Program-made: the position numbers and the translations under genes | Notes under the pieces: model-generated | Told to the model about the DNA's origin: nothing | The model's database searches: none | The model's input: only the letters and a program-made list of their open reading frames with translations | In this document: positions 27,557-37,260 of the stretch, piece after piece | How the letters are laid out: the number at the start of each line of letters is the position of its first letter | Position numbering within the stretch: position 1 is the first letter of the stretch | Origin: Vibrio tubiashii | GTDB taxonomy: Bacteria; Pseudomonadota; Gammaproteobacteria; Enterobacterales; Vibrionaceae | Length of the DNA stretch: 64,000 nt | Direction of reading: 5' to 3' | NCBI RefSeq assembly: GCF_028551255.1 | Contig: NZ_CP117029.1 | Span: forward strand, 1,984,001 to 2,048,000

Positions 27557-28327
27557 TTAATAAATTGATGAGATAAACTGCTGCAGACGTTCTGAGTCCG
27601 GATTGGTAAAGAGTTTAGCTGGATCGCCTTGTTCTTCCACTAAACCTTGATGTAAGAACATCACATGGTTCGATACGTCACGTGCGAAGGCCATTTCGTG
27701 AGTCACCACCAACATAGTTCGACCTTCTTCAGCCAAGTCACGCATAACGCCAAGCACTTCACCAACGAGCTCTGGGTCAAGTGCTGATGTTGGTTCATCA
27801 AACAGCATGACTTCAGGGTCTACCGCTAACGCACGAGCGATAGCAGCGCGTTGCTGCTGACCACCCGACAAGTGACCTGGGTAATAATCTTTACGCTCGT
27901 ACAAACCCACTTTCTTTAATAGGAGTTCTGCGTTTTCAATCGCTTGAGCTTTCGGTACACCCAATACATGTACAGGTGCCTCAATGACATTTTCGAGCAC
28001 TGTCATGTGTGACCAGAGGTTGAATCCTTGGAAAACCATAGCAAGACGCGAACGGATGCGTTGAACTTGCTTTTCATTGGCAGGAACCGCCTCACCTTGG
28101 CGATTGTTTTTCATTTGAATTAACTCACCGTTAACCCAAATTTCGCCTTCAGTTGGTGTTTCAAGAAGGTTTATACATCTAAGAAAGGTACTTTTACCGG
28201 AACCTGATGAACCGATAATAGAGATGACGTCCCCTTTATGAGCTTCTAACGAGATGCCCTTTAAAACTTCATTTTGTCCGAATGTTTTGTGCAGTTCTTT
28301 TATGTCCAGCGCTGGTACATCTTTCAT
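27557..28327 (-). CDS. Amino acid ABC transporter ATPase (HisP/ArtP type)
   Basis: A 256-aa ATPase: Walker A GSSGSGKSTFLRCINLLE, signature LSGGQQQRAAIARAL, Walker B EVMLFDEPTSALDPELV, H-loop VVTHEMAFARDVS. The segment NKQVQRIRSRLAMVFQGFNLWSHMTVLENV is typical of HisP-like subunits. First gene of the importer operon. A short GCCGC-TTA-GCGGC hairpin lies just after its stop, before the binding-protein gene. Confidence 0.92.
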   Translation of the reverse strand: MKDVPALDIKELHKTFGQNEVLKGISLEAHKGDVISIIGSSGSGKSTFLRCINLLETPTEGEIWVNGELIQMKNNRQGEAVPANEKQVQRIRSRLAMVFQGFNLWSHMTVLENVIEAPVHVLGVPKAQAIENAELLLKKVGLYERKDYYPGHLSGGQQQRAAIARALAVDPEVMLFDEPTSALDPELVGEVLGVMRDLAEEGRTMLVVTHEMAFARDVSNHVMFLHQGLVEEQGDPAKLFTNPDSERLQQFISSIY

Positions 28328-28870
28328 GCGCTTTTACTCCCTGTATTTATTATGACCAATTGCATCGGCTAAATGCTTTTGGCTGACTGCTGGGTTCCAC
28401 CCACATTGCGATACAAACTAGCACTACCCCGCCCAACTTGCAACAAATTATTAACCTGCAAATCAGCAATATCTAGCCACTTTATATGACTAATAATGCA
28501 TTCAATAGTCAAATAAGCTCCAAAATTCGCATAAAACACTTCCTCTACCAAACAATAAACCAAATCTATTAATTAACATTTTTATAAAAACAAGATCTAT
28601 CTCAACAAACCATCTTAAGTTTGATATTGGTCGCGATTTAACTCCTTGTTATCCGCTAATAAAACTCACATTATGAAACTAAATTTCAATCAAAACTGCT
28701 ACTGTCTCGCCTACTCGCCAATGTTGTGTAGTTTTCTTTCACAACCTTTCATAAAGTGATCTAAATCAATCACTCTTAAGGGTTAGCACGTTAAACTCGC
28801 GTCAAAGATAAAAGCCTCAATAGTCGTACTTTTTGTCTTTAAATCCTCTATGCTATAGCACATCAAGTGC
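28328..28870. other. Long AT-rich intergenic region before the DUF3360 leader
   Basis: About 540 bp without a credible gene; a 64-codon minus-strand frame here lacks a ribosome site and any family features. It must contain the importer operon promoter and the start of the DUF3360 transcript. A TATGCT box near 28849-28854 is a possible -10 for the latter, without a convincing -35. Confidence 0.5.
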
Positions 28871-28960
28871 ACGCTACATGAGGTAGACCAGGAATCAAGG
28901 CAGGAAGCTATGCCAGGTTTTGCTGGGTGACCGTCACAGAACAATAATCGGGTCACTCAT
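28871..28960 (+). promoter_or_regulatory. Candidate structured 5' leader (riboswitch-like) of the DUF3360 gene
   Basis: A G/C-richer island in AT-rich surroundings. Helices I can draw: CTAC/GTAG (28874-28885); GGCA 28899-28902 with TGCC 28911-28914; CCAG 28913-28916 with CTGG 28923-28926, which shares two bases with the former; GTGACC 28927-28932 with GGTCAC 28951-28956. The purine-rich loop CAGGAAGCTA looks like an aptamer core. I could not match it to a riboswitch class I know. It ends about 30 nt before the GAGG ribosome site. Confidence 0.5.
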
Positions 28961-28996
28961 TGAAGAATCATTAACTTTTTAGAATATGAGGAATCT

Positions 28997-30544
28997 ATGT
29001 CAGACGCAGTCAATAAACCGCACTCTGATTCGGATATCGAAAATAAGAGCTATCAAGAGCTGCATCGTCCAGCTTCTGAGTTTGAAAGCCGTTCAGACTA
29101 TCTAGACCACGAACTACAAATCATGAAGCCACGTCGCTTTGGTTTGAACCTTCCTGGTCGCGACTTCCGTTTCGAGCTTGAAGACCTAGTTCCAGCACTT
29201 GCAGGTACTATCGGTATTATCGCGATGTACTCTGCGGTAATGATGTCTTGGGCTGAGGGGCTTACTGCCGCTTGGGACCATATCAACCTAGGTAAAGAAT
29301 TTGCGATTGAAGTCGCGCGTGTAGAGATGCTTATCCCTGCGCTGCTATTCTGTGTTCTTGCCTCTGGTTTCATTAACCCGAAAGCAAACCTCGCCGGTAA
29401 CCACGGCCCAATGATCCCTCTTATCGGCACGATCGCTCTAGCCGGTGCTCACCCTCTTGCATTGGCAATCCTAATCGGTATCTTCGGCCTGCTACTTAGC
29501 TTCCTTAAAGGCGGTTCTAAGCTAGTTAACTTGACCTCACAAGGAACCGCGGGCGGCTTGCTTATCTTCCTTGGTTTAACCGGTACTATGAGCCAAATTA
29601 ACTCCATCCAGTCATGGGCAGTCGGCTTACAGTCAGACACTGTTGTTGCTGGCAGCATGGGTTACGTTGGCCTTATTGTTCTAGCCGTCACTATTGCACT
29701 TTACGCTTACCTAGCGAAAGTGAACAAGCGTTGGCTAGCCATCCCAGTGTGTGCCTTTACTGGTCTAGTGATTGCTCTCGTTCTCGGCGCAGGGTTCGAC
29801 ATCAAGTTCGTGACTGAAACAGGTCTACCGAACCTAAACCCTGTTTACTGGTGGGGCAGCACTGAAGAAGGTTGGATGCTAGGTCTACCAAACGTAGAAC
29901 ACTTTATCGCGTCTCTTCCATTTGCGATTCTTGCGGTAGCAATGTGGTCTCCTGACTTCTTAGGTCACCGTATCTTCCAAGAGCTGAACTACCCTAAAAA
30001 GACTGAAAAAGTACTAATGGACGTTGATGACACAATGACGATGTGTTCAATCCGTCAGATGGTTGGTACAGCAGTTGGTGGTGGTAACATCACGTCATCT
30101 TGGGGTACATACATGATCCCAGCGGCGATCGCGAAACGTCCTATCCCAGCGGGTGCTATCCTTCTTGGTCTATTGGTTATGATCATCGCGATCCTTGGCT
30201 TCCCAATGGATATCGCTGTATGGCCACCAGTAATGCGCGTTGCTCTACTGGTTGGTGTATCGCTTCCTCTGCTTGAAGCTGGTATGCAAATGGTGAAAGA
30301 CTCAAAAGATTCACAAGCGGCGGGGATCTGTATCTTCGGCTCTGCAGTTGTGAACCCAGTTCTTGCTTGGGCACTGACTATGCTACTGGACAACAACGGC
30401 CTGATTGGTGATAAAGAGCGCGCATCACGTCTATCGTTTGTCGACAAAATCGTGATTCCAGTTGGCGTACTTGTTATCTGTCTAGTGGCAATGCTAGCGG
30501 TAGGCATGCTTGAAGGCCAATACGGCATCCCTGCATTCCTATAA
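28997..30544 (+). CDS. DUF3360 family putative transporter
   Basis: A 515-aa inner-membrane protein with an N-terminal soluble stretch of about 60 residues and about 12 hydrophobic segments. I recognise it as the DUF3360 family, common in Vibrio and related to SulP/NCS2-like permeases by general layout (FINPKANLAGNHGPMIPLIGTI and the long central STEEGWML loop). The substrate is not known. GAGG lies 6 nt before ATG. It is preceded by an unusually long leader with apparent structure and followed by a strong terminator, so it is a single-gene unit. Confidence 0.82.
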   Translation: MSDAVNKPHSDSDIENKSYQELHRPASEFESRSDYLDHELQIMKPRRFGLNLPGRDFRFELEDLVPALAGTIGIIAMYSAVMMSWAEGLTAAWDHINLGKEFAIEVARVEMLIPALLFCVLASGFINPKANLAGNHGPMIPLIGTIALAGAHPLALAILIGIFGLLLSFLKGGSKLVNLTSQGTAGGLLIFLGLTGTMSQINSIQSWAVGLQSDTVVAGSMGYVGLIVLAVTIALYAYLAKVNKRWLAIPVCAFTGLVIALVLGAGFDIKFVTETGLPNLNPVYWWGSTEEGWMLGLPNVEHFIASLPFAILAVAMWSPDFLGHRIFQELNYPKKTEKVLMDVDDTMTMCSIRQMVGTAVGGGNITSSWGTYMIPAAIAKRPIPAGAILLGLLVMIIAILGFPMDIAVWPPVMRVALLVGVSLPLLEAGMQMVKDSKDSQAAGICIFGSAVVNPVLAWALTMLLDNNGLIGDKERASRLSFVDKIVIPVGVLVICLVAMLAVGMLEGQYGIPAFL

Positions 30545-30554
30545 TCAACACCTA

Positions 30555-30590
30555 GTTGAGAGTCGATAGCGGCTCTCAACTTTTTTTTAA
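30555..30590 (+). terminator. Terminator after the DUF3360 gene
   Basis: GTTGAGAG, 10-nt loop, CTCTCAAC and then eight T residues; 10 bp after the stop. Confidence 0.9.
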
Positions 30591-30635
30591 TATCTGTATC
30601 AATACTAAAAAAAACTTTAGATAAAGGGCGATTTA

Positions 30636-30649
30636 TTGATTTAGTTTAA
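30636..30649 (+). promoter_or_regulatory. Possible FNR site upstream of pflB
   Basis: TTGAT-TTAG-TTTAA matches the FNR consensus TTGAT-N4-ATCAA at 8 of 10 positions. It lies 220 bp before pflB, a gene that is FNR/ArcA-controlled in E. coli. The rest of the 30591-30868 gap is a long AT-rich leader with no further site I can name. Confidence 0.3.
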
Positions 30650-30868
30650 GGTTTGCAAAATTTTTTTAGTTTATCCTTGAAACCAAGTTGATAGATCACC
30701 ATATAAAAAGTAGTGACAATATTTATAGTTTTATGTCCTTTCAGTGATCGATTTTAAAGACTATACATATTGTTATTCATAAGAGTGTACCGCCCCATGA
30801 TTGGGAGTCTGACTCGCTCAACGGATCAGATAGGTACGTGTTTTTTCTACTAAAAAGGTAGGTATGTC

Positions 30869-33145
30869 ATGGCAGAGCAATTTGCTAAAGCTTGGGAAGG
30901 TTTTGCTGAAGGTGATTGGCAAAACACAGTTAACGTTCGCGACTTCATTCAGAAGAACTACACTCCGTACGAAGGCGACGAATCTTTCCTAGTTTCTGAA
31001 GGTACTGAAGCGACAAACACGCTTTGGGCTAAAGTAATGGAAGGCATCAAGCAGGAGAACTCTACTCACGCACCTGTTGATTTCGATACTTCTGTTATCT
31101 CTACCATCACTTCTCATGATGCTGGTTACATCAACAAAGATCTTGAGACTATCGTAGGTCTACAAACTGAAGCTCCGCTTAAGCGTGCAATCATGCCAAA
31201 CGGCGGCGTACGTATGATCGAAGGTTCTTGTAAAGCATACGGCCGTACTCTAGATCCTCAAGTTTCTAAGATCTACTCTGAGTACCGTAAAACACACAAC
31301 CAAGGTGTTTTCGATATTTACTCTCCTGATATCCTAAAATGTCGTAAGTCTGGTGTTCTGACTGGTCTTCCAGATGCATACGGCCGTGGTCGTATCATCG
31401 GTGACTACCGTCGCGTAGCATTATACGGTGTAGACTTCCTAATGAAGGACAAAGTTGCTCAGTTCCACTCTACTCAAGAGAAACTAGAAGCTGGCGACGA
31501 TCTACAAATGACTATGCAACTGCGTGAAGAGCTTCAAGAGCAACACCGCGCACTAGGTCAAATGAAAGAAATGGCTGCGTCTTACGGCTTCGACATTTCT
31601 GGTCCTGCGACTACTGCACAAGAAGCAATCCAGTGGACTTACTTCGGTTACCTAGCAGCTGTTAAATCTCAAAACGGCGCGGCTATGTCTCTAGGTCGTA
31701 CTTCTACTTTCCTAGACGTATACGTTGAGCGTGACATCGCAGCTGGCATCATCACTGAAGAACAAGCTCAGGAAATGATCGACCACTTCGTAATGAAGCT
31801 ACGTATGGTTCGCTTCCTACGTACTCCTGAGTACGATGAGCTATTCTCTGGCGACCCAATCTGGGCAACAGAATCTATGGGTGGTATGGGTGTTGACGGT
31901 CGTACTCTTGTTACACGTACGAACTTCCGTTTCCTAAACACGCTATACACTATGGGTCCTTCTCCAGAGCCAAACATCACTGTTCTTTGGTCTGAGCAGC
32001 TACCTGACGGCTTCAAAAAGTTCTGTGCGAAAGTATCTATCGATACTTCTTCAATCCAGTACGAAAACGACGACCTAATGCGTCCAGACTTCGACAACGA
32101 TGACTACGCTATCGCTTGTTGTGTATCTCCAATGGTTATCGGTAAGCACATGCAGTTCTTCGGCGCTCGTGCAAACCTAGCTAAGACTCTACTTTACGTT
32201 ATCAACGGCGGTGTAGATGAGAAGCTTAAGATCCAAGTTGGTCCTAAGACTGAAGCTATGACTGACGAAGTTCTAGACTTCGACAAAGTTTGGGCTGGTC
32301 TAGACAACTTCATGGATTGGCTAGCTAAGCAATACGTGACTGCGCTAAACGCAATCCACTACTCTCACGACAAGTACAGCTACGAAGCAGCGCTTATGGC
32401 TCTACACGACCGTGACGTACGTCGTACAATGGCTTGTGGTATCGCTGGTCTATCTGTTGCAGCTGACTCTCTATCTGCAATCAAGTACGGTACAGTTAAG
32501 CCAATCCGTGACGAAGACGGCATCGCGATCGACTTCGACATCTCTGGCGACTACCCGAAATTTGGTAACAACGACGCTCGTGTTGATGACATGGCTTGTG
32601 AACTTGTTACTATCTTCATGAACAAGATCCGTAAGCTTAAGACTTACCGTGATGCAGTACCTACACAGTCTATCCTTACTATCACTTCAAACGTGGTATA
32701 CGGTAAGAAGACAGGTACTACGCCAGACGGTCGTAAAGCAGGTGCTCCATTCGCTCCAGGTGCAAACCCAATGCACGGCCGCGATGAGAAAGGTGCGGTA
32801 GCATCTCTAACATCTGTAGGTAAACTACCGTTTGCTGATGCAAAAGATGGTATCTCTTACACCTTCTCTATCGTGCCAAATGCACTAGGTAAAGAAGAGA
32901 ACTCACAGCGCGCTAACCTAGCAGGTCTAATGGATGGTTACTTCCACCACGAGACTGGCATCGAAGGTGGTCAACACCTAAACGTGAACGTTCTAAACCG
33001 CGAAACTCTAGAAGACGCAGTTAAGAACCCTGAGAAATACCCTCAGCTTACAATCCGTGTATCTGGTTACGCTGTACGCTTTAACTCTCTAACTGCAGAG
33101 CAGCAAAAAGACGTAATCGCACGTACATTCACTGAGTCTCTATAA
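30869..33145 (+). CDS. pflB: Pyruvate formate-lyase
   Basis: A glycyl-radical enzyme that splits pyruvate with CoA to acetyl-CoA and formate in anaerobic metabolism. It is 758 aa, full length. The catalytic pair C417-C418 is in AIACCVSPM, and the radical glycine G733 is in [10 protein letters not shown] near the C-terminus. It needs activation by PflA (36449-37189). Codon use is strongly biased, as for a highly expressed gene. AAGGTAGGT precedes the ATG. A strong terminator follows. Unlike E. coli no focA lies upstream; a DUF3360 gene is there instead. Confidence 0.97.
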   Translation: MAEQFAKAWEGFAEGDWQNTVNVRDFIQKNYTPYEGDESFLVSEGTEATNTLWAKVMEGIKQENSTHAPVDFDTSVISTITSHDAGYINKDLETIVGLQTEAPLKRAIMPNGGVRMIEGSCKAYGRTLDPQVSKIYSEYRKTHNQGVFDIYSPDILKCRKSGVLTGLPDAYGRGRIIGDYRRVALYGVDFLMKDKVAQFHSTQEKLEAGDDLQMTMQLREELQEQHRALGQMKEMAASYGFDISGPATTAQEAIQWTYFGYLAAVKSQNGAAMSLGRTSTFLDVYVERDIAAGIITEEQAQEMIDHFVMKLRMVRFLRTPEYDELFSGDPIWATESMGGMGVDGRTLVTRTNFRFLNTLYTMGPSPEPNITVLWSEQLPDGFKKFCAKVSIDTSSIQYENDDLMRPDFDNDDYAIACCVSPMVIGKHMQFFGARANLAKTLLYVINGGVDEKLKIQVGPKTEAMTDEVLDFDKVWAGLDNFMDWLAKQYVTALNAIHYSHDKYSYEAALMALHDRDVRRTMACGIAGLSVAADSLSAIKYGTVKPIRDEDGIAIDFDISGDYPKFGNNDARVDDMACELVTIFMNKIRKLKTYRDAVPTQSILTITSNVVYGKKTGTTPDGRKAGAPFAPGANPMHGRDEKGAVASLTSVGKLPFADAKDGISYTFSIVPNALGKEENSQRANLAGLMDGYFHHETGIEGGQHLNVNVLNRETLEDAVKNPEKYPQLTIRVSGYAVRFNSLTAEQQKDVIARTFTESL

Positions 33146-33167
33146 TCTCAGATTAATGAATGATTGA

Positions 33168-33201
33168 AAAAGCCCCGCTTGACGCGGGGCTTTATTTTTT
33201 C
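33168..33201 (+). terminator. Terminator after pflB
   Basis: AGCCCCGC, TTGAC, GCGGGGCT followed by TTATTTTTT; 25 bp after the stop. Confidence 0.9.
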
Positions 33202-33251
33202 TATCAATCATTTACTGCGTATTCAGAGATACGGTGCACATTTCACTTCAC

Positions 33252-33260
33252 TGGTATACT
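33252..33260 (+). promoter_or_regulatory. Extended -10 promoter of the LpxR-like gene
   Basis: TGGTATACT is an extended -10 (TGn plus TATACT) 67 bp before the start codon. No strong -35 is seen at 17 bp, which extended -10 promoters tolerate. Confidence 0.4.
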
Positions 33261-33327
33261 TATTGCTAACGTTTAATTCAATTAATCCTGTACTATCAGA
33301 ACTCTAATTGAGCTAAGCAACAAGCCT

Positions 33328-34335
33328 ATGAAGTTAAATCGAACTCTAATTCTGCCTCTATTGCTAGTCTCTACGACGGGCCTAGCTTCAGAAAAATCGA
33401 CCGTTTCTTTCTCTCTCGACAACGATGGCATTTTCGGTGTCGACCAAGACTACACCAACGGCCTGTTTCTCAGCTACACCACTGGTGCTATTGCGCCCTA
33501 CCCAATTTTCGAGCCTCTCAGCCTCTCGTTTTGGGGCGGAGCTTCATTGGACAAATTTGAGTTTGTACTTGGCCATAAGATGTATACACCGTCAGACATT
33601 GAGTCGACGACACCTATGGTAAATGACAGGCCTTACGCAGGTTTTCTTCATACCGAATTCAACTACATCAGTTTACACCCACAGCAAGCACAACGCTTTA
33701 ATCTGACTCTGGGTGTAACCGGTGATAAAGCGCTATCAGAAGATGCGCAAAAGTTAGTGCATTCCATCACTAAGTCTGATGAACCGAATGGTTGGGCATT
33801 TCAGGTTGACGATAGCTTCGCTGGCAGTGTGGGTTACCTTACTCACTTTAATCTATGGCGTCAGCGCTCTATTGCTAACACTGACTGGGAGATCTCTAAC
33901 GTCTCAGAAATCAACGCAGGTAACTTCCGAAGTGATGTTTCTACTGGCTTTATGTTCCGCTGGGGTTCAGATTTGGGTGGAAATATGGGCGCGGCTAATA
34001 TTGATAACGAAAATCCGTTTCGAGCCGGCATGCTTGGGGGCTCTCAAGGCGGTTGGTTTGTCTTTACCGGTATTGAAGCTCGCTACCGCTTCAATGATAT
34101 TACCGTTGAAGGTGATCGCTCTGGCGTGAGGGATTACGCGATTGCTAAAGGCGAAGACCCAAGTCGCTACGATGTAACGTTAGAACACAATCAAGCAACC
34201 GCAGTAGCTGGTTTTGCTTGGTACAACCAAAGCTTTGGCGCAACATTAACCGCTACCGTGAAAACGCCAGACTACAAAGAAGCAAAAGAAAGCATGTATG
34301 GCACCGGTGGCATTGCCTTATACGCTTTCTTCTAA
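33328..34335 (+). CDS. LpxR-type outer-membrane lipid A deacylase family protein
   Basis: A 335-aa protein with signal peptide (MKLNRTLILPLLLVSTTGLAS) and a beta-barrel body of the DUF2219/LpxR family. The N-terminal hallmark SFSLDNDGIFGVDQDYTNGLFLSY carries the N-D pair used in LpxR catalysis and calcium binding. NDRPYAGFLHTEF and LTLGVTGDKAL follow, as in relatives, and the protein ends GGIALYAFF. LpxR removes the 3'-acyloxyacyl chain of lipid A in Salmonella. Activity here is inferred. It sits between pflB and a receptor gene with no obvious functional link. Confidence 0.83.
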   Translation: MKLNRTLILPLLLVSTTGLASEKSTVSFSLDNDGIFGVDQDYTNGLFLSYTTGAIAPYPIFEPLSLSFWGGASLDKFEFVLGHKMYTPSDIESTTPMVNDRPYAGFLHTEFNYISLHPQQAQRFNLTLGVTGDKALSEDAQKLVHSITKSDEPNGWAFQVDDSFAGSVGYLTHFNLWRQRSIANTDWEISNVSEINAGNFRSDVSTGFMFRWGSDLGGNMGAANIDNENPFRAGMLGGSQGGWFVFTGIEARYRFNDITVEGDRSGVRDYAIAKGEDPSRYDVTLEHNQATAVAGFAWYNQSFGATLTATVKTPDYKEAKESMYGTGGIALYAFF

Positions 34336-34339
34336 AGCC

Positions 34340-36220
34340 TTAAATTGTGAACTTCTGGCAGTCTTGATTCAAGCTGCCAGACCTTTCCTCAACCACTCCA
34401 CTAACACTTCGTAGTTGTTCATTGTTCTGCTCTAACTCTTTCATAGCCGAAGAAATTTGCGTCATATTATCTGCCATTGACTGACTGGTCGTCGCAAGTT
34501 CTTTGATTGAAGAAAAAATGACTTCAGTTTGATGCGATGCTTCATCTGCTTTTTCAGTAATCAACCTAAGCGCATCCATTGCCTCTTGACCACGAGCCCG
34601 CCCTGTTGCCATTGAAGATTCAGATTGACCAATATATTGAATCACTTCAGCACTTTCTTTCTTCATGGTGTCTATAGTGCCAGAAATTTCCGTTACTGCA
34701 TCGACGGTACGAACGGCTAGGCTGCGAACCTCATCTGCCACCACGGCAAAACCTCGCCCTTGCTCCCCTGCCCTTGCCGCCTCAATAGCTGCATTCAACG
34801 CCAGTAAGTTAGTTTGTTCAGCAATACCATTAATAATTTCCATTACAGAGTCGACCTTCGAAGAGGCTTCTTCCAGCAATTGAATGTGTCCCGCTGCAGA
34901 CGTTAATATCGTCCCGACTTCTTCAAGCGACCCAATCGCAGCGCCAATAACTTTGGCTCCCTCTTCAGCCGCGTCTGTTGAAGAACGCGATATTTCAGAA
35001 ACAAACTCCAACGAGCTGGATACCTCTTGAGTCGTGACACTCACCTCTTCCGTGGCAGATGCCAACAGCTGAGTCTGCCCTAATACCTCTGATTGATGGT
35101 GAGCCAACATATCTAGGCCTTGGTTTAATTCAGCGGCATTACCCGACAACGCTTGACTACTGTCTTGTACACCACGAACTAGCCCACCCAGATTTTCACA
35201 GCTTTCGTTAATGCTGCTGGCTAATTGATTAAATTCATCGTTAGGGTTTTTGGTCAACGCCATTCGTTGAGATAAGTCACCACTCGATACCCCGTGCAAC
35301 ACCTGTCGAGTTCTCGCCAGCGATTTAGCCAAAGATGTGCTTTGCATAACGAAAATAGCGACGGTAAAGACAGCTAACAATACACAAGCCACCAGCACAG
35401 ACCACAAGGTTTGCTCTGAAGTGTTTTCGGCTGATGATTGGTACTGCTGAGAAATCGAACCGAGTTCATCAGTAATAGAGGCGATTAACTGTGTCAACTG
35501 TGCTTTAGAAGTCAGCAATTGCTGCTCAACGCTACCTAACTGCTGCGATAATTCACTGACCCTGACAAAGGTAGATTTATATTGTTCGATTTCCTTTTCA
35601 TATAGCTCCAGCATCGCATAAACATTAGACATACTTTCAAAGCTGCCCATAGCGCGATTAAACAATTTCAAATTCTCTTCATTCGGTTGGAGCAAATAAT
35701 TTTGTTGAGACTTCACCATTGCCTGAAAATCGGAGTTAAGCGTCACCATTCCGGTCTCTTCGATTTTCTTTTCAATCGTATCTGCCAATTGTTTTAGTTC
35801 ACCAAGTTTTCCTTCATCAATGGTGAAACCAAGTTCTTGTTTCAAATTTAGCCACGGGTTAGCCGCAGACTCAAAATCATTCACATTTCGGGTAAGTTTG
35901 TCTGCTTGCTGGGTCAGTTCAAGCTTGGAGAGAAATTCAGCATCTTTATTAACAGCAGCGACTATTGCCGAGATCTCTTGTGTTGCCGTTGAAACTTGAG
36001 ATCCACTTAAATTATCCAAGTTACTGCTCAGCGTAAGAATCTTACTCTGCGTTTGGTAGATAGACATTGACCCCGTAGATATATCACTACTCAAATGATA
36101 CTGGTCGCTCATTTGGGTCAATCTTGATGAAGTAAATCCAGCTAAAGCGACAAAGCCTAATGCTAATACAACCAAAAATAGCATCACCTTTTGCTTTTGC
36201 GAAAGTGCAAGCATATCCAT
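34340..36220 (-). CDS. Methyl-accepting chemotaxis protein in the pfl locus
   Basis: A 626-aa receptor. TM1 is at residues about 10-30 ([19 protein letters not shown]), then a helical periplasmic domain rich in Gln, Ser and Leu of about 250 residues. TM2 is [23 protein letters not shown] and the signalling domain follow with the tip [38 protein letters not shown]. No CheR-binding pentapeptide is visible at the end (NQDCQKFTI). The ATG at 36220 follows AAGGGA at 7-8 nt. It lies between pflB and pflA, convergent with the LpxR-like gene (4-bp gap). Confidence 0.92.
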   Translation of the reverse strand: MDMLALSQKQKVMLFLVVLALGFVALAGFTSSRLTQMSDQYHLSSDISTGSMSIYQTQSKILTLSSNLDNLSGSQVSTATQEISAIVAAVNKDAEFLSKLELTQQADKLTRNVNDFESAANPWLNLKQELGFTIDEGKLGELKQLADTIEKKIEETGMVTLNSDFQAMVKSQQNYLLQPNEENLKLFNRAMGSFESMSNVYAMLELYEKEIEQYKSTFVRVSELSQQLGSVEQQLLTSKAQLTQLIASITDELGSISQQYQSSAENTSEQTLWSVLVACVLLAVFTVAIFVMQSTSLAKSLARTRQVLHGVSSGDLSQRMALTKNPNDEFNQLASSINESCENLGGLVRGVQDSSQALSGNAAELNQGLDMLAHHQSEVLGQTQLLASATEEVSVTTQEVSSSLEFVSEISRSSTDAAEEGAKVIGAAIGSLEEVGTILTSAAGHIQLLEEASSKVDSVMEIINGIAEQTNLLALNAAIEAARAGEQGRGFAVVADEVRSLAVRTVDAVTEISGTIDTMKKESAEVIQYIGQSESSMATGRARGQEAMDALRLITEKADEASHQTEVIFSSIKELATTSQSMADNMTQISSAMKELEQNNEQLRSVSGVVEERSGSLNQDCQKFTI

Positions 36221-36448
36221 AAATAATCCCTTAACATCAGTGGTATGCGTTAATACTTGCCTAGCCAACAATTATCTTTTTATTATTAAAATTCTTATAT
36301 TTGCAACAATTTTATAACATACATTTTAGTCCAAGTACGCTTTTTTTTCTTATTTCGCAAAATGTTGTTTCTCGGAATCTCTAACCCTATTTAAACCCCA
36401 CTTTTTGTAATAAAATAACAGGCAAATTACTAAATACGAGATGAGCAC

Positions 36449-37189
36449 ATGTCAACAACTGGTCGTATTCATTCTTTCGAGTCCTGTGGGACAGTAGACG
36501 GACCTGGTATTCGTTTTATTGTCTTTTTGCAAGGTTGCTTAATGCGTTGTATGTACTGTCATAATCGCGACACATGGGATACTCACGGTGGTAAGGAAGT
36601 GACCGTTGAAGAAATCATTAATGAAGCAAAATCTTATCGTCACTTTATGAATGCTTCAGGTGGTGGTGTGACGTGTTCCGGTGGTGAAGCCATGCTTCAA
36701 CCTGAGTTTGTCCGCGACTTTTTCCGCGCAGCCCATGCTGAAGGTATTCACACTTGCCTGGATACCAACGGCTATATTCGTAAACACACTGACGTCATTG
36801 ACGAGGTGCTTGAAGCGACGGACTTAGTCATGCTTGATCTTAAGCATATGAAAGATGAGATCCATCATGACTTTATCGGCGTCTCGAATAAAAGAACGTT
36901 AGACTTTGCTCGTTACCTACATAAGATTGGGCAAAAAACTTGGATTCGCTATGTCGTCGTTCCTGGTTATACGGATGATGAAGAAGCGGCACATATGCTA
37001 GGTGACTTCATTAAAGACATGGACAACATTGAAAAGATTGAGCTTCTCCCTTATCACAAGCTTGGCGCTCATAAATGGGAAGCTCTAGGTATCGAGTATC
37101 CACTAGAAGGGACTAACCCACCTTCAAAAGAAACCATGGACAATATCGTATCAATTCTTGAGCAGTATCACTCAAACGTTAAATACTGA
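36449..37189 (+). CDS. pflA: Pyruvate formate-lyase activating enzyme
   Basis: A 246-aa radical-SAM enzyme that creates the glycyl radical on PflB. The iron-sulfur motif is C-x3-C-x2-C in [15 protein letters not shown]; the glycine-rich SAM motif is [13 protein letters not shown]. Length is as in E. coli (246). It is separated from pflB by the LpxR-like gene and the receptor, so it needs its own promoter in the AT-rich 228 bp upstream. GAGATGAGC before the ATG offers a modest ribosome site. Confidence 0.96.
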   Translation: MSTTGRIHSFESCGTVDGPGIRFIVFLQGCLMRCMYCHNRDTWDTHGGKEVTVEEIINEAKSYRHFMNASGGGVTCSGGEAMLQPEFVRDFFRAAHAEGIHTCLDTNGYIRKHTDVIDEVLEATDLVMLDLKHMKDEIHHDFIGVSNKRTLDFARYLHKIGQKTWIRYVVVPGYTDDEEAAHMLGDFIKDMDNIEKIELLPYHKLGAHKWEALGIEYPLEGTNPPSKETMDNIVSILEQYHSNVKY

Positions 37190-37211
37190 TACCACTTAAC
37201 GTCTAATTCGT

Positions 37212-37252
37212 AAAAAATACCAACCCACTTCAACTCGGTTGGTATTTTTTTG
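37212..37252 (+). terminator. Terminator-like hairpin between pflA and the CbiM-like gene
   Basis: AAAAATACCAACC, 11-nt loop, GGTTGGTATTTTT with a T run. It ends only a few bases before the GAGG ribosome site and 9 bp before the next start codon, so it could also act as an attenuator of that gene. Confidence 0.8.
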
Positions 37253-37260
37253 AGGTTTAA

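Noticed and set aside
28899..28926. GGCAGGAAGC segment read as a 4.5S/SRP RNA or c-di-GMP aptamer
   Set aside because: The SRP core (AGGTCCGGAAGGAAGCAGCC-like) and the c-di-GMP-I core (GCAAAGCC and receptor) are both absent; only partial resemblance. Kept as an unnamed leader instead.
30055..30579. 174-codon minus-strand frame opposite the DUF3360 gene
   Set aside because: Antisense shadow produced by the codon bias of the sense gene; its Ile/Ser/Arg-rich translation matches no family I recognise.
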